Assembly (NCBI RefSeq): GCF_003259175.1
Contig: NZ_QGOK01000003.1
Coordinates: 62,001 to 126,000, forward strand
Direction: 5' to 3'
From: Marinomonas shanghaiensis
GTDB lineage: Bacteria > Pseudomonadota > Gammaproteobacteria > Pseudomonadales > Marinomonadaceae
DNA length: 64,000 bases
Part shown: positions 24,317 to 31,281 of the stretch, in pieces
Layout: every line of letters begins with the position of its first letter
Numbering within the stretch: position 1 is the stretch's first letter
Position numbers and translations under genes: made by a program
Notes under the pieces: model-generated
What the model was told of the DNA's origin: nothing
Seen by the model: only the letters and a program-made list of their open reading frames with translations
The model's database searches: none

Positions 24317-25078
24317 ATGTTGAAAACAAGTATCTGTATCAGTTTGGCTCAGGTTCCTGTTGTTAAAGGTGATGTGACAGAAAATCTCGCACAGCATATT
24401 AAAATGATTGAGCAGTCTTCATTGTGTAAAGCCGATTTGGTGGTGTTTCCTGAGCTATCCTTAACAGGTTATGAGCTTGAACTTGTTCAAGAACTGGCTT
24501 TATCTGAAACATCACATGTGTTCGAAGTGTTATCTCAAGCGGCAGTAGATCACAATATTATTGTTCTCGCAGGGTGTCCTCTTAAAGTCACTCTTACATC
24601 GGGAAGAGACGCCAAACCAACTATCGGGGCTGTTGTTTGTTTTCCTGATGGGACACGAGAGTTCTATGCTAAGCAATATTTGCATGAAGGCGAGGGTAAG
24701 CATTGTTCGAACGGTGTGGTTGACTACGTCTTTACTGTAAATGGTTATCGGATTGCTTTGGCGATATGCGCGGATTTTGCGTCGCCAGAACACGCTCAAA
24801 AAGCACGCGAACTGGGTGCTGATATATACATTGCCAGCGCTTTAATATCTGAACGTGGCTTTGAAGCGGACGCTAAAATGTTGTCCTCCATCGCAGCGAC
24901 ACATGGTTTTCCTGTGCTTTTGAGCAACCATATATCGACAACGGGCGGTTGGTCGGCATGCGGTAATAACTCAGTTTGGAATGCAAGTGGAGAGCGAGTT
25001 TTCAGCTCGGAGTCGAAAGAGCCTTGTGTCGTTTTATGTACAATGGCCGACCACAAGATAGATGCTATCAAAATATGA
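24317..25078 (+). CDS. Carbon-nitrogen hydrolase (nitrilase superfamily)
   Basis: A 253-residue protein with the complete Glu-Lys-Cys triad: E46 in VVFPELSLTGYE, K119 in FYAKQYLHEGE and C151 in ALAICADF. These enzymes cleave amides or nitriles; family members include omega-amidases and carbamoylputrescine amidases, and the substrate here cannot be told. AAGGAAAA precedes the ATG. A GTTAAGG just before the gene resembles a cassette core but lacks a partner. A degraded attC-like palindrome follows. Confidence 0.88.
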   Translation: MLKTSICISLAQVPVVKGDVTENLAQHIKMIEQSSLCKADLVVFPELSLTGYELELVQELALSETSHVFEVLSQAAVDHNIIVLAGCPLKVTLTSGRDAKPTIGAVVCFPDGTREFYAKQYLHEGEGKHCSNGVVDYVFTVNGYRIALAICADFASPEHAQKARELGADIYIASALISERGFEADAKMLSSIAATHGFPVLLSNHISTTGGWSACGNNSVWNASGERVFSSESKEPCVVLCTMADHKIDAIKI

Positions 25079-25084
25079 TATTGA

Positions 25085-25135
25085 GACAAAAAGACCAGCA
25101 TGTAGTTGGTAAACATTTGCATACTGGCGTTATAC
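25085..25135 (+). other. Degraded attC-like site between nitrilase and C39-like cassettes
   Basis: ACCAGCATGTA and TGCATACTGGC are imperfect complements and GTTATAC resembles a junction core. No complementary GTATAAC outer box is present. Confidence 0.45.
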
Positions 25136-25150
25136 GCAAAAGGAGCGTCT

Positions 25151-25570
25151 GTGATTAGTCCCATTATACAAGAAGAAACCACAGGATGCGGGATTGCTTC
25201 TGTGGCTAATGTTGTTGGTAAAAGTTACGCGGAGATGAAGGCATTAGCGAATTCAATGGGTATTTATGCTTCTGATACATCGCTGTGGTCGGATACGCAA
25301 TATGTCCGACATATGCTGTCCAATGTTGGTGTTGAGGCTACTGAGAATGAAATCCTATTTGAATCTTGGGGCGCATTGCCTGATCTGGCGTTGTTGGCTA
25401 TCAAGCATCATCAGGAAGAGGGGAGAGATTTTTGGCACTGGGTTGTTTTTAAACGTGTGGATGGGCGAGACCTTGTTCTCGATTCTGCTAGTTATTTGAC
25501 TTCTAATGTTCGAACCGATTTTAACGAAATGCAGCCCAAGTGGTATATTGGACTCAAAACCAAACGTTAA
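25151..25570 (+). CDS. C39-like cysteine peptidase-fold protein (139 aa)
   Basis: The start is GTG with AGGAG 6 nt upstream; a longer frame from 25106 would cross the cassette junction. The protein has a papain-like pattern: TTGCGIASVANVVGKSY (Cys13), FWHWVVF (His96) and LVLDSAS (Asp111), in the order and spacing of peptidase C39-like proteins that process double-glycine leaders or other peptides. It has no membrane or ABC domain. No signal peptide is seen. The substrate is unknown. Confidence 0.72.
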   Translation: MISPIIQEETTGCGIASVANVVGKSYAEMKALANSMGIYASDTSLWSDTQYVRHMLSNVGVEATENEILFESWGALPDLALLAIKHHQEEGRDFWHWVVFKRVDGRDLVLDSASYLTSNVRTDFNEMQPKWYIGLKTKR

Positions 25571-25647
25571 GGACCGTTCATAAGACACGCACTTTAGAAA
25601 GTCAGTATTTACAAGGTTTTTAACATGATGCGTGTCCTGCAAAAATT
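25571..25647 (+). repeat. 70-bp array repeat, copy 2
   Basis: Starts GGACCGTTCATAAGACACGC and ends GCGTGTCC, with the core GTCAGTATTTACAAGG. The outer arms pair perfectly (GACACGCA with a two-base insertion before TGCGTGTC). It begins immediately at the stop of the C39-like gene. Confidence 0.85.
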
Positions 25648-25654
25648 CTGTGCT

Positions 25655-25683
25655 TCAAGCCAGCCGCAAATGCGGCGTTAGCC
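25655..25683 (+). other. Partial attC end (core GTTAGCC)
   Basis: GCCGCAAATGCGGCGTTAGCC contains a small perfect hairpin followed by a consensus junction core. No GGCTAAC outer box follows downstream, so the cassette that began here lost its attC. The ~365 bp from the C39-like gene to the Phd gene contain only this and repeats. Confidence 0.5.
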
Positions 25684-25699
25684 TTATGAGCATAAACAT

Positions 25700-25851
25700 T
25701 ACTTTTTAGAAGCCTGTCTTATCAAGGCGTTCATTTTTAAATTGAACTGCGGCGTCGAGGGGTATGTCACGTCAGATCACACCTCGTTCCTCGTCTCATC
25801 TGACCTACGTGATCGGTTGGGCGAATGTTCGCCAATTATTGAGACTAGAGA
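25700..25851 (+). repeat. 150-bp array repeat, copy 1
   Basis: Begins TACTTTTTAGAAGCCTGTCT, contains TTGAACTGCGGCGTCGAGG and an inner imperfect hairpin (CACGTCAGAT with ATCTGACCTACGTG), and ends CGCCAATTATTGAGACTAGA. The GTTGGGC inside fits the cassette core pattern GTTRRRY, but a matching outer box is not seen. Confidence 0.8.
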
Positions 25852-25936
25852 GAATTATAAGCTAGTGATGGCAAGTATTAGTTCTTTTTAAATTGGAGTG
25901 ATACTATAGTGATACATTTTAATCTGAGGTGTCACT

Positions 25937-26194
25937 ATGAGAACCGAAGTCGTTACTACATTAAAGAGGCAGGCAACGAAGTTGCTTGCTGATTTGCGTG
26001 AGTCAAAAGAGCCTATTCTCATAACCGAGCATGGTCAGCCATCAGCCTATTTGCTTGATGTTGCTGATTACGAGTTGATGGTAGAACGGATGAAGATCTT
26101 GGAAGGTATCGCGAAGGGCGAGCAGGCCATCCGTGAAGGTCGAACAATGGATATGTCGCAAGCCAAAGAGAAAATGAGTAAATGGCTCAAATAA
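25937..26194 (+). CDS. Phd/YefM-family antitoxin
   Basis: The 85-residue protein has the Phd fold: RTEVVTTLKRQATKLLADLR and the strand pair EPILITEHGQPSAYLLDVADYELM, then the toxin-binding tail VERMKILEGIAKGEQAIREG and onward. It represses its own operon with its partner. The ATG overlaps no upstream gene and is preceded by GAGGTG. The stop lies inside the relE gene (overlap of 13 bp). Its C-terminal part is duplicated in the chimera at 23929. Confidence 0.92.
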   Translation: MRTEVVTTLKRQATKLLADLRESKEPILITEHGQPSAYLLDVADYELMVERMKILEGIAKGEQAIREGRTMDMSQAKEKMSKWLK

Positions 26195-26255
26195 TTTGGA
26201 CTGAGCCAGCACTTAATAATCTGAACGATATTGCTGAGTATATTGCAGTTAGTAA
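26076..26255 (+). repeat. 180-bp duplicated segment of the Phd–RelE module, copy 2 (intact context)
   Basis: The parent copy of the segment at 24032. Here both flanks continue as complete antitoxin and toxin genes, showing that this locus is the source type and the other the truncated derivative. Confidence 0.88.
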
Positions 26256-26493
26256 TCCGTACGCTGCGAAGCAATTAGTAGAAAATGTTTTCAGTAAGGT
26301 GAAGAGACTCGAACAATTTCCTTACTCTGGCAGAATCCCTGAAGAAATTTCGACTCTAAATTATCGAGAGGTGGTAGTAAATCCTTGCCGTGTTTTCTAC
26401 AAAGTTGATAGCGATTCAGTCTATATCCTTCATCTATTGAGGCAAGAAAGAGATTTACGTAAGTATTTACTGTCTACTACGGATGAAAACTAG
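26182..26493 (+). CDS. RelE/ParE-superfamily toxin
   Basis: A 103-residue protein: IIWTEPALNNLNDIAEYIAV, the VKRLEQFPYSGRIPEE turn, then NYREVVVNPCRVFYKVDSDSVYILHLLRQERDL. The pattern is that of RelE/StbE-like mRNA interferases paired with Phd-type antitoxins. It is intact and translationally coupled to its antitoxin, so it can stabilise the surrounding array against loss, a role shown for such modules in Vibrio chromosomal integrons. Confidence 0.92.
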   Translation: MAQIIWTEPALNNLNDIAEYIAVSNPYAAKQLVENVFSKVKRLEQFPYSGRIPEEISTLNYREVVVNPCRVFYKVDSDSVYILHLLRQERDLRKYLLSTTDEN

Positions 26494-26505
26494 AGGATTA
26501 TCGCT

Positions 26506-26629
26506 ATGCGTGATCATTATGATTTTTCAAATTCCGTCAAAAACCCTTACGCTAAAAAGCTTAAGAAGCAAGTCACGATCAAAGCTTGATGAAGATACTG
26601 TCGGACCGTTCATAAGATACGCACTTTAG
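26506..26629 (+). pseudogene. CopG/BrnA-type antitoxin remnant, frameshifted
   Basis: The start MRDHYDFSNSVKNPYAKKLK then KQVTIK is typical of the CopG-like antitoxins that accompany BrnT toxins. An extra G at 26584 shifts the frame and stops it after 27 residues; removing that base restores LDEDTVG, the expected continuation. The restored frame then runs into the 70-bp repeat and ends after PFIRYAL. AGAGGA lies before the ATG, directly behind the relE stop. Confidence 0.72.
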
Positions 26630-26680
26630 AAAGTCAGTATTTACAAGGTTTTTAACATGCATCTCCTGCTAAAATTCTGT
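26603..26680 (+). repeat. 70-bp array repeat, copy 3
   Basis: Same core and same left end (GGACCGTTCATAAGA) as copy 2. The outer arms GATACGC and GCATCTC no longer pair well. It interrupts the antitoxin remnant. Confidence 0.85.
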
Positions 26681-26772
26681 TTTTAAATTGAACTGCGGCG
26701 TCGAGGGGGGATGTCACGTCAGATTACACCTCGTTCCTCGTCTCATCTGACCTACGTGATCGGTTGGGCGAA
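26678..26772 (+). repeat. 150-bp array repeat, partial copy 2
   Basis: Lacks the first ~35 bp and the last ~25 bp of the element. It runs from TTGAACTGCGGCGTCGAGG to GGTTGGGCGAA. Confidence 0.8.
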
Positions 26773-26774
26773 CA

Positions 26775-26840
26775 TGTTCATAAGACACGCACTTTAGAAA
26801 GTCAGTATTTATAAGGTTTTTAACATGTGTGTCCTGATAG
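26775..26840 (+). repeat. 70-bp array repeat, copy 4
   Basis: Starts GTTCATAAGACACGC and ends GTGTGTCCTG; one arm base changed, giving a G-T pair. The core reads CAGTATTTATAAGG. Confidence 0.85.
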
Positions 26841-26858
26841 AATTGCTACGAATTTGGT

Positions 26859-27011
26859 ACTTTTTAGAAGCCTGTCTTATCAATGCGTTCATTTTTGAAT
26901 TGAACTGCGGCGTCGAGGGGGGGGATGTCACGTCAGATTACACCTCGTTCCTCGTCTCATCTCACCTACGTGATCGGTTGGGCGAATGTTCGCCAATTAT
27001 TGAGACTAGAG
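26859..27011 (+). repeat. 150-bp array repeat, copy 3
   Basis: Full length, closely matching copy 1, with an expanded G run (eight Gs after GTCGA). The ~640 bp from the relE stop to the chromosomal SDR gene consist almost wholly of the antitoxin remnant and these repeats. Confidence 0.82.
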
Positions 27012-27018
27012 GAAATCA

Positions 27019-27090
27019 TGTTCATAAGACACGCACTTTAGAAAGCCAGTATTTATAAGGTTTTTAACATGCGTGTCCTACAAAAATTGG
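27019..27090 (+). repeat. 70-bp array repeat, copy 5 and probable right end of the integron
   Basis: Arms GACACGC and GCGTGTC pair perfectly. No further copy occurs to the right, and chromosomal genes follow. Confidence 0.82.
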
Positions 27091-27130
27091 TCTGAAAAGG
27101 GGCAGTCTCGTTTGCTCCTAATGACGAAAC

Positions 27131-28012
27131 TTATACGTCAATGCCGCCTAGGACCTTGTCTAGTTGCATTTCTGTCAAAACACGGTCTTGAATAGGTTGT
27201 TTGGCCGCGTTAATGTCATCAACCCCCCAAACTAAGCCAACAGGTGTGCGTGTTGGGCGTTTACCAGCAGGCATGTCTGCTAGGGCTAAATAAGCGTCTA
27301 CTACCATTTGTGGGTTGGGTGCTTGATCGCTCTGCATAAATTTACCGAACTCTTCAAACATAGCGGCAGGGATGTTTGCCAATTCACCGTAGCTGTCCAA
27401 AATGTCTGTGCGTGACGGTTGTTGTCCTGATGCGCTTAAGCCTGTAGGGAAGGGGCCTGGTTGTACGATGGCGACATCGATACCGAAAGGGGCCACTTCG
27501 TAGCGTAATCCTTGGAGGTAACCTTCTAGAGCATGTTTGGTCGCAGCATAGGTGGAAAAATATGGTGCTGAGATTTGGCCAACCATGGAGGAGGTATTGA
27601 TGATAAGACCAGACTTAGCGTCACGCATCGCAGGCAACACGGCTTGTATAGTGCGCATAGCGCCATAGTAGTTGGTTTCCATCTGTTCGCGGGCTTGGGC
27701 TATGCTAAAAGCTTCTGTAATGCCAAGGTACATGACACCTGCGTTGTTTAGCAAAACATCAATTTTCCCCGCTTTGTCTAATATAAGGGCCATGGCCGTT
27801 TTGACAGAGTCGTCGTTGGTCACATCCATATCAACAACATGAATGAAATCGCTGTACGCTTCTAAGTCTGCCTTAACTGCAGCGTTTTTACCCTCTGGGC
27901 CACGCATGGTGGCGAACACTTGGTAGCCTCTGTCGGCAAAATCTTTGACTGATTTTTGACCAAAGCCACTGCTGCTTCCTGTAATGACGATGCTTTTTTT
28001 CGTGTTGCTCAT
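27131..28012 (-). CDS. SDR-family oxidoreductase
   Basis: A 293-residue classical SDR with TGSSSGFG cofactor loop, NNAGVMYLG, catalytic Ser in NTSSMVG and Tyr-Lys in YAATK. The long C-terminal part (from PGPFPTG on) is typical of SDRs annotated as retinol- or keto-acyl-reductase-like; the substrate is unknown. AGGAT precedes the ATG. It is divergent from the TetR gene with two operator-like palindromes between them, so it is probably the regulator's target. Confidence 0.9.
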   Translation of the reverse strand: MSNTKKSIVITGSSSGFGQKSVKDFADRGYQVFATMRGPEGKNAAVKADLEAYSDFIHVVDMDVTNDDSVKTAMALILDKAGKIDVLLNNAGVMYLGITEAFSIAQAREQMETNYYGAMRTIQAVLPAMRDAKSGLIINTSSMVGQISAPYFSTYAATKHALEGYLQGLRYEVAPFGIDVAIVQPGPFPTGLSASGQQPSRTDILDSYGELANIPAAMFEEFGKFMQSDQAPNPQMVVDAYLALADMPAGKRPTRTPVGLVWGVDDINAAKQPIQDRVLTEMQLDKVLGGIDV

Positions 28013-28042
28013 TTTTCTATCCTATTCGGTTTGCTAATTAAA

Positions 28043-28054
28043 TACCAGTCGGTA
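28043..28054. promoter_or_regulatory. TetR-type operator, site 1
   Basis: TACCAGTCGGTA, a TACC-N4-GGTA palindrome, 31 bp upstream of the SDR start. The same arms recur in site 2. Confidence 0.65.
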
Positions 28055-28089
28055 CAATAAGCGCAAATGTACAGTCTGTCAAATTAAAA

Positions 28090-28101
28090 TACCGGGTGGT
28101 A
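28090..28101. promoter_or_regulatory. TetR-type operator, site 2
   Basis: TACCGGGTGGTA lies 4 bp before the tetR ATG, so binding would also block translation start or transcription of the regulator itself. Confidence 0.65.
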
Positions 28102-28105
28102 TAAA

Positions 28106-28714
28106 ATGGGTTTAAATCAAAATAAGCCGTCGAGAGGGCGACCAAAGACTTTAGATCGCGAGCACGTTCTAGATGTGGCAATGGCGTCTTATTGGAAAGA
28201 AGACATAGGTAATTTGTCTCTTAATGAGATCTGTAGGCGATGTGATATATCGAAGCCTGGCCTGTATCGTGAATTTTTGAATGAGGATGGTTTGATGAAA
28301 GCCGTTATTCTCAAGTATCACCAAGAGGTACTGAGTCCCGTTCAGCAGATGTTAAGTCATGATGCTCCGTTTCAAGCGACGCTTGATAATCTGATCCTAT
28401 TTGCCGTTTCGGCCGATGATAGTCAAGGGGCTCCTAAGGGATGTTTGTTGATCAAGATGCGTGAAGCGCAGATGCATTTAGGTGAAGCGACACGGGCGCA
28501 AATTGATTTGATTCAGGAACAAGCCGTAGCAACTTACAAAAAATGGATAGAGTGCTCACAAGCCAAAGGTGAGTTTACTGTCGATATGACGCCCGAGTTT
28601 GCCGCCACTTATATTGATGCCCAATTAGGTCATGCGTCGTCACAGCTTGCTCGAGGGGAAGATCCACAAATGGTTAAGAGGATACTGATGGCGGCTCTTT
28701 CTATTTTGAAGTAA
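28106..28714 (+). CDS. TetR-family transcriptional regulator
   Basis: The 202-residue protein has an N-terminal DNA-binding region (GRPKTLDREHVLDVAMASYW, then LSLNEICRRCDISKPGLYREF for the helix-turn-helix) and an all-helical ligand domain. The GRPK start, the ...GLYREFLNEDGL turn and the KGCLLIKMR segment resemble the TetR group in which an oxidoreductase is regulated. Two TACC-N4-GGTA sites in the divergent promoter region point to control of itself and of the SDR gene. Confidence 0.92.
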   Translation: MGLNQNKPSRGRPKTLDREHVLDVAMASYWKEDIGNLSLNEICRRCDISKPGLYREFLNEDGLMKAVILKYHQEVLSPVQQMLSHDAPFQATLDNLILFAVSADDSQGAPKGCLLIKMREAQMHLGEATRAQIDLIQEQAVATYKKWIECSQAKGEFTVDMTPEFAATYIDAQLGHASSQLARGEDPQMVKRILMAALSILK

Positions 28715-28782
28715 ATCACTGTTAGCTTAGTGGGTGGGTTTTAGATGGATAGTTGGGACGTAATCTTTAATGTCTCAACATC

Positions 28783-28828
28783 GGAGTCTGTTGCATTTTT
28801 TATATAAAACGCCACAGACTCCATTTTT
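28783..28828 (+). terminator. Terminator after the tetR gene
   Basis: GGAGTCTGT and ACAGACTCC form a 9-bp stem around a 22-nt loop and are followed by five Ts. Confidence 0.75.
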
Positions 28829-28848
28829 CCGTTACTTACTATTTTTCA

Positions 28849-29919
28849 TCACTGTACCGATTTCGGTGTTTGCGTGAAGATATAGCTCACGGCTTGGGCC
28901 AGTTTTGGGCTGACGTGGCCGCCGCGTAACAAGTTCCAAAGAGGTTGTTTGGTTTCTGGGTGTTGGCTTAACTCGGCGGCGATTTGTTTGAAGGCAATGT
29001 AGCCGTCTTCCCTGTGTGCCAGTTTTTCCATGATGATGCGCAGTAGTTGCGGGTTGTGACCAAGCCAATGGGGGCATTTGGCGGCGAGGGCGGCGATAGG
29101 ATGAAGGTCGTCGTCTTGACATTCTGTCAGGCTACCAAGCAAACCAAACAGTGGCAGTAATAATGTATCGTTTAAATCGGCTCTGGATAAAGCCCGTAGG
29201 TAGCTTGCTTGCATCAGTGCGTCTTGCTCGGTTTGCAGTTGCGCGATGAGCGTTTTTTGTAGCTGGCTTGATAGGGTTTCGTGTTCAAGCGCGTGACATA
29301 AGGCGCTGACAACCGGTTTAGCGGCGTGTTGAATGGCTTTTTGTATCAGTGCTTGGTAGTGATCTTCGTCAACTCTGGCGGCGAGTTCGGCGATCCCCTG
29401 AAGGCCCAGTGTTTGCCAGCTGTCGTCTTGTTTTGTTAGGTCTGAAGACAAATAGGTCGCTACGTCGTTGAAGTAGTGGGACGGTGTTTTGTGTAGGTCT
29501 TTGCCTAGAATGGCGTGAAAACTCGCCATGCGCTCTTGATCGGGTTTGAAAACATAAGGGTTGTCTTCTAGGGCTTCGGATAAGCCTGCTTCTTCGCCTT
29601 TGTGCAGTATTTTATCGACAATGCTTTTGATGAAATGATCTCGCGTACCAAGGTTCAGGCAGCCCGCTTCGTCCAGTGGCAATTTAAGAAACCAAATGAC
29701 AGCAGCATCAGCACTGTCTTTTTTCGCGGTGTCTTTTGAGGTTAACAGGCAGGCCAACCAAGCATGCTGGCGAAATGGATAAGGGTAGGCCTGCTGTTTA
29801 CGGTCGAATTGTATGGCTTGTTGTGGGGTCATTTTAGTGATGTTGCGACCTAGGTCGTAGTAGCTTACATCACAGCCGACCATGTCAAATAAGTCAGAAA
29901 GCGATTCTATTTTGTTCAT
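28849..29919 (-). CDS. DUF3549 family protein
   Basis: A 356-residue helical protein. The start (LSDLFDMVGCDVSYYDLGRN) followed by FDRKQQAYPYPFRQHAWLA is the DUF3549 pattern, and the C-terminal half is a string of helical pairs like HEAT repeats (ALSRADLNDTLLLPLFGLLG). No catalytic motif is seen. It is divergent from the yqcC–DUF1853 pair, a neighbourhood I regard as conserved in related bacteria. Function unknown. Confidence 0.82.
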   Translation of the reverse strand: MNKIESLSDLFDMVGCDVSYYDLGRNITKMTPQQAIQFDRKQQAYPYPFRQHAWLACLLTSKDTAKKDSADAAVIWFLKLPLDEAGCLNLGTRDHFIKSIVDKILHKGEEAGLSEALEDNPYVFKPDQERMASFHAILGKDLHKTPSHYFNDVATYLSSDLTKQDDSWQTLGLQGIAELAARVDEDHYQALIQKAIQHAAKPVVSALCHALEHETLSSQLQKTLIAQLQTEQDALMQASYLRALSRADLNDTLLLPLFGLLGSLTECQDDDLHPIAALAAKCPHWLGHNPQLLRIIMEKLAHREDGYIAFKQIAAELSQHPETKQPLWNLLRGGHVSPKLAQAVSYIFTQTPKSVQ

Positions 29920-30021
29920 GATAAAGTATGGGCTCGTTTTGCCGGTGAAGACGCTGCTGGGCGCCCTAAGTTGTGTAAAGAAAGATGCGTTATCTTACCG
30001 TTTTTTAAAGGAGAAATCAGG

Positions 30022-30363
30022 TTGAAAGAAGCCTTTTCTGACCATCATCGGTTGGCGGATTTATTGATGGACTTACAAGTGGCGATGCAAGATTGCGGCA
30101 TTTGGGAATGTGGTACACCCAGTCATGAAGCCTTACAGAGCACAGAGCCTTTTTGTATTGATACGATGCGGTTTGAGCAGTGGCTTCGTTTTGTAATGAT
30201 TGAACGTTTCAAAACCCTGTTAGCCACGGGGAGTGATTTGCCAGTACGGTGTCATATTTCCCCTATGGCGGAAGAGGCGTTTAAACATCAGCCGTCGGCG
30301 AAAGTCGCGCAGCTTGTGCTGTGTTTAAATCGAATCGACCAGCATTTAAGTGGTGCATTGTGA
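30022..30363 (+). CDS. yqcC: YqcC-family protein
   Basis: A 113-residue protein. LADLLMDLQVAMQDCGIWE, then the conserved STEPFCIDTMRFEQWLRFVMI and LPVRCHISPMAEEAF, match YqcC of E. coli, whose gene lies next to the tRNA pseudouridine synthase truC. Function is unknown. TTG is chosen as start because AAAGGAG lies 8 nt upstream; a second TTG at 29971 has no such site. The stop overlaps the next start as TGATG. Confidence 0.85.
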   Translation: MKEAFSDHHRLADLLMDLQVAMQDCGIWECGTPSHEALQSTEPFCIDTMRFEQWLRFVMIERFKTLLATGSDLPVRCHISPMAEEAFKHQPSAKVAQLVLCLNRIDQHLSGAL

Positions 30364-31220
30364 TGTTGGATAGGTTGCGTCATCCGCTGGTAAAGGATCT
30401 GGCTTGGCTGGTGGAGGGGCATTATATTGAACGTGATTTTGATCTTAAGCCTTATTGGCGTGAAGATGTGGACGCCCGTTTGTTGGCGCTGGATTTGGAG
30501 CCAGAGCCACTATTGAGCGCTTTTCAGGCGTGTAAATCGCATTTTTTAGGCAGTTATTTTGAGACCCTGTTTTCGTTTGCGATAGCGCATTTTTCGCATT
30601 TGACACTCTGTTTACAGCATTTTCAGATAGAGAGTGATGGAAAAACGTTGGGCGAAGTGGATATGCTGGTGGAAACGCCTGATGGCCAGCTTCATCAGTT
30701 TGAAATCGCGATTAAGTTCTATTTACAGCGACCAGATCTTTTTCCTCATGATTGGATTGGGCCAAATAAGAACGACAGTTTATTGAAGAAGGTTACGAGA
30801 GCCAGAGAGCACCAATTAGGTATTCTTCGGACAAAAGAAGGTGAGGCGGCCATTGCCGAGCTTGCCAATGGGCGTGTGCCACAAGCCAGTTTACTGATCT
30901 TTGGTCGTTTATACCTTGCTTTGAATAATGCCGACGATGTGACGGCTTGGTTAGCACAAACAGAGCAGGGTGGGTGGATTCGTGTGTCTCAAATAGCCTT
31001 GCTCATGCCACATTTTTCGTGTTTTTCTATCTTACAAAAGCCACATTGGTTGGCGAATCCAAATATAACTGATAATTTCGCTTTCAATTCTCTGCAATCT
31101 GCCTACAATCTTGTAAGCGAATTCCTACATGACAGTCGCCCTCAACATGTGCTTTTATGGCGAGCTGTGCGTAATGCTGACAATAATAGAAATGTATTTA
31201 TCGTGCCGGATTCATGGTGA
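30363..31220 (+). CDS. DUF1853 family protein
   Basis: The 285-residue protein carries LRHPLVKDLAWLVEG near the start, LGSYFETLFSFAIAH, and a GEVDMLVETPDGQLHQFEIAIKFYLQ segment. The last resembles the D...ExK core of PD-(D/E)xK nuclease-like folds (D in EVDML, E in QFEIAIK, K). DUF1853 has no proven activity. The ATG overlaps the yqcC stop by one base. Confidence 0.82.
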   Translation: MLDRLRHPLVKDLAWLVEGHYIERDFDLKPYWREDVDARLLALDLEPEPLLSAFQACKSHFLGSYFETLFSFAIAHFSHLTLCLQHFQIESDGKTLGEVDMLVETPDGQLHQFEIAIKFYLQRPDLFPHDWIGPNKNDSLLKKVTRAREHQLGILRTKEGEAAIAELANGRVPQASLLIFGRLYLALNNADDVTAWLAQTEQGGWIRVSQIALLMPHFSCFSILQKPHWLANPNITDNFAFNSLQSAYNLVSEFLHDSRPQHVLLWRAVRNADNNRNVFIVPDSW

Positions 31221-31281
31221 AACAGAATCCGATGTCAAAATGCACGTTAGTTGCTTTAAAACCAGTAGTATTAAAAAGTAG

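Larger units (their letters stand above)
16762..27090. mobile_element. Chromosomal integron (integrase, attI and cassette array)
   Basis: An IntI-type integrase on the minus strand faces an array of plus-strand genes, each with its own ribosome-binding site and separated by attC-like palindromes. For the first four cassettes, the 7-bp core at the start of the cassette (GTTAGTT, GTTATGC, GTTATGC, GTTAGCC) is exactly the reverse complement of the outer box of that cassette's own attC (AACTAAC, GCATAAC, GCATAAC, GGCTAAC), as the cassette model requires. From the SDR cassette on, attC sites are degraded and repeats dominate. The right boundary is inferred from the last repeat copy before the chromosomal SDR gene. 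Confidence 0.9.

Noticed and set aside
24996..25182. Longer start for the C39-like gene upstream of 25151
   Set aside because: The extension would cross the cassette junction and lacks a ribosome-binding site; GTG at 25151 has AGGAG at ideal distance.
25571..27090. Repeated 70- and 150-bp units as a CRISPR array
   Set aside because: Repeat units are far too long and unequal, spacing is irregular, genes lie between them and no cas gene is near.
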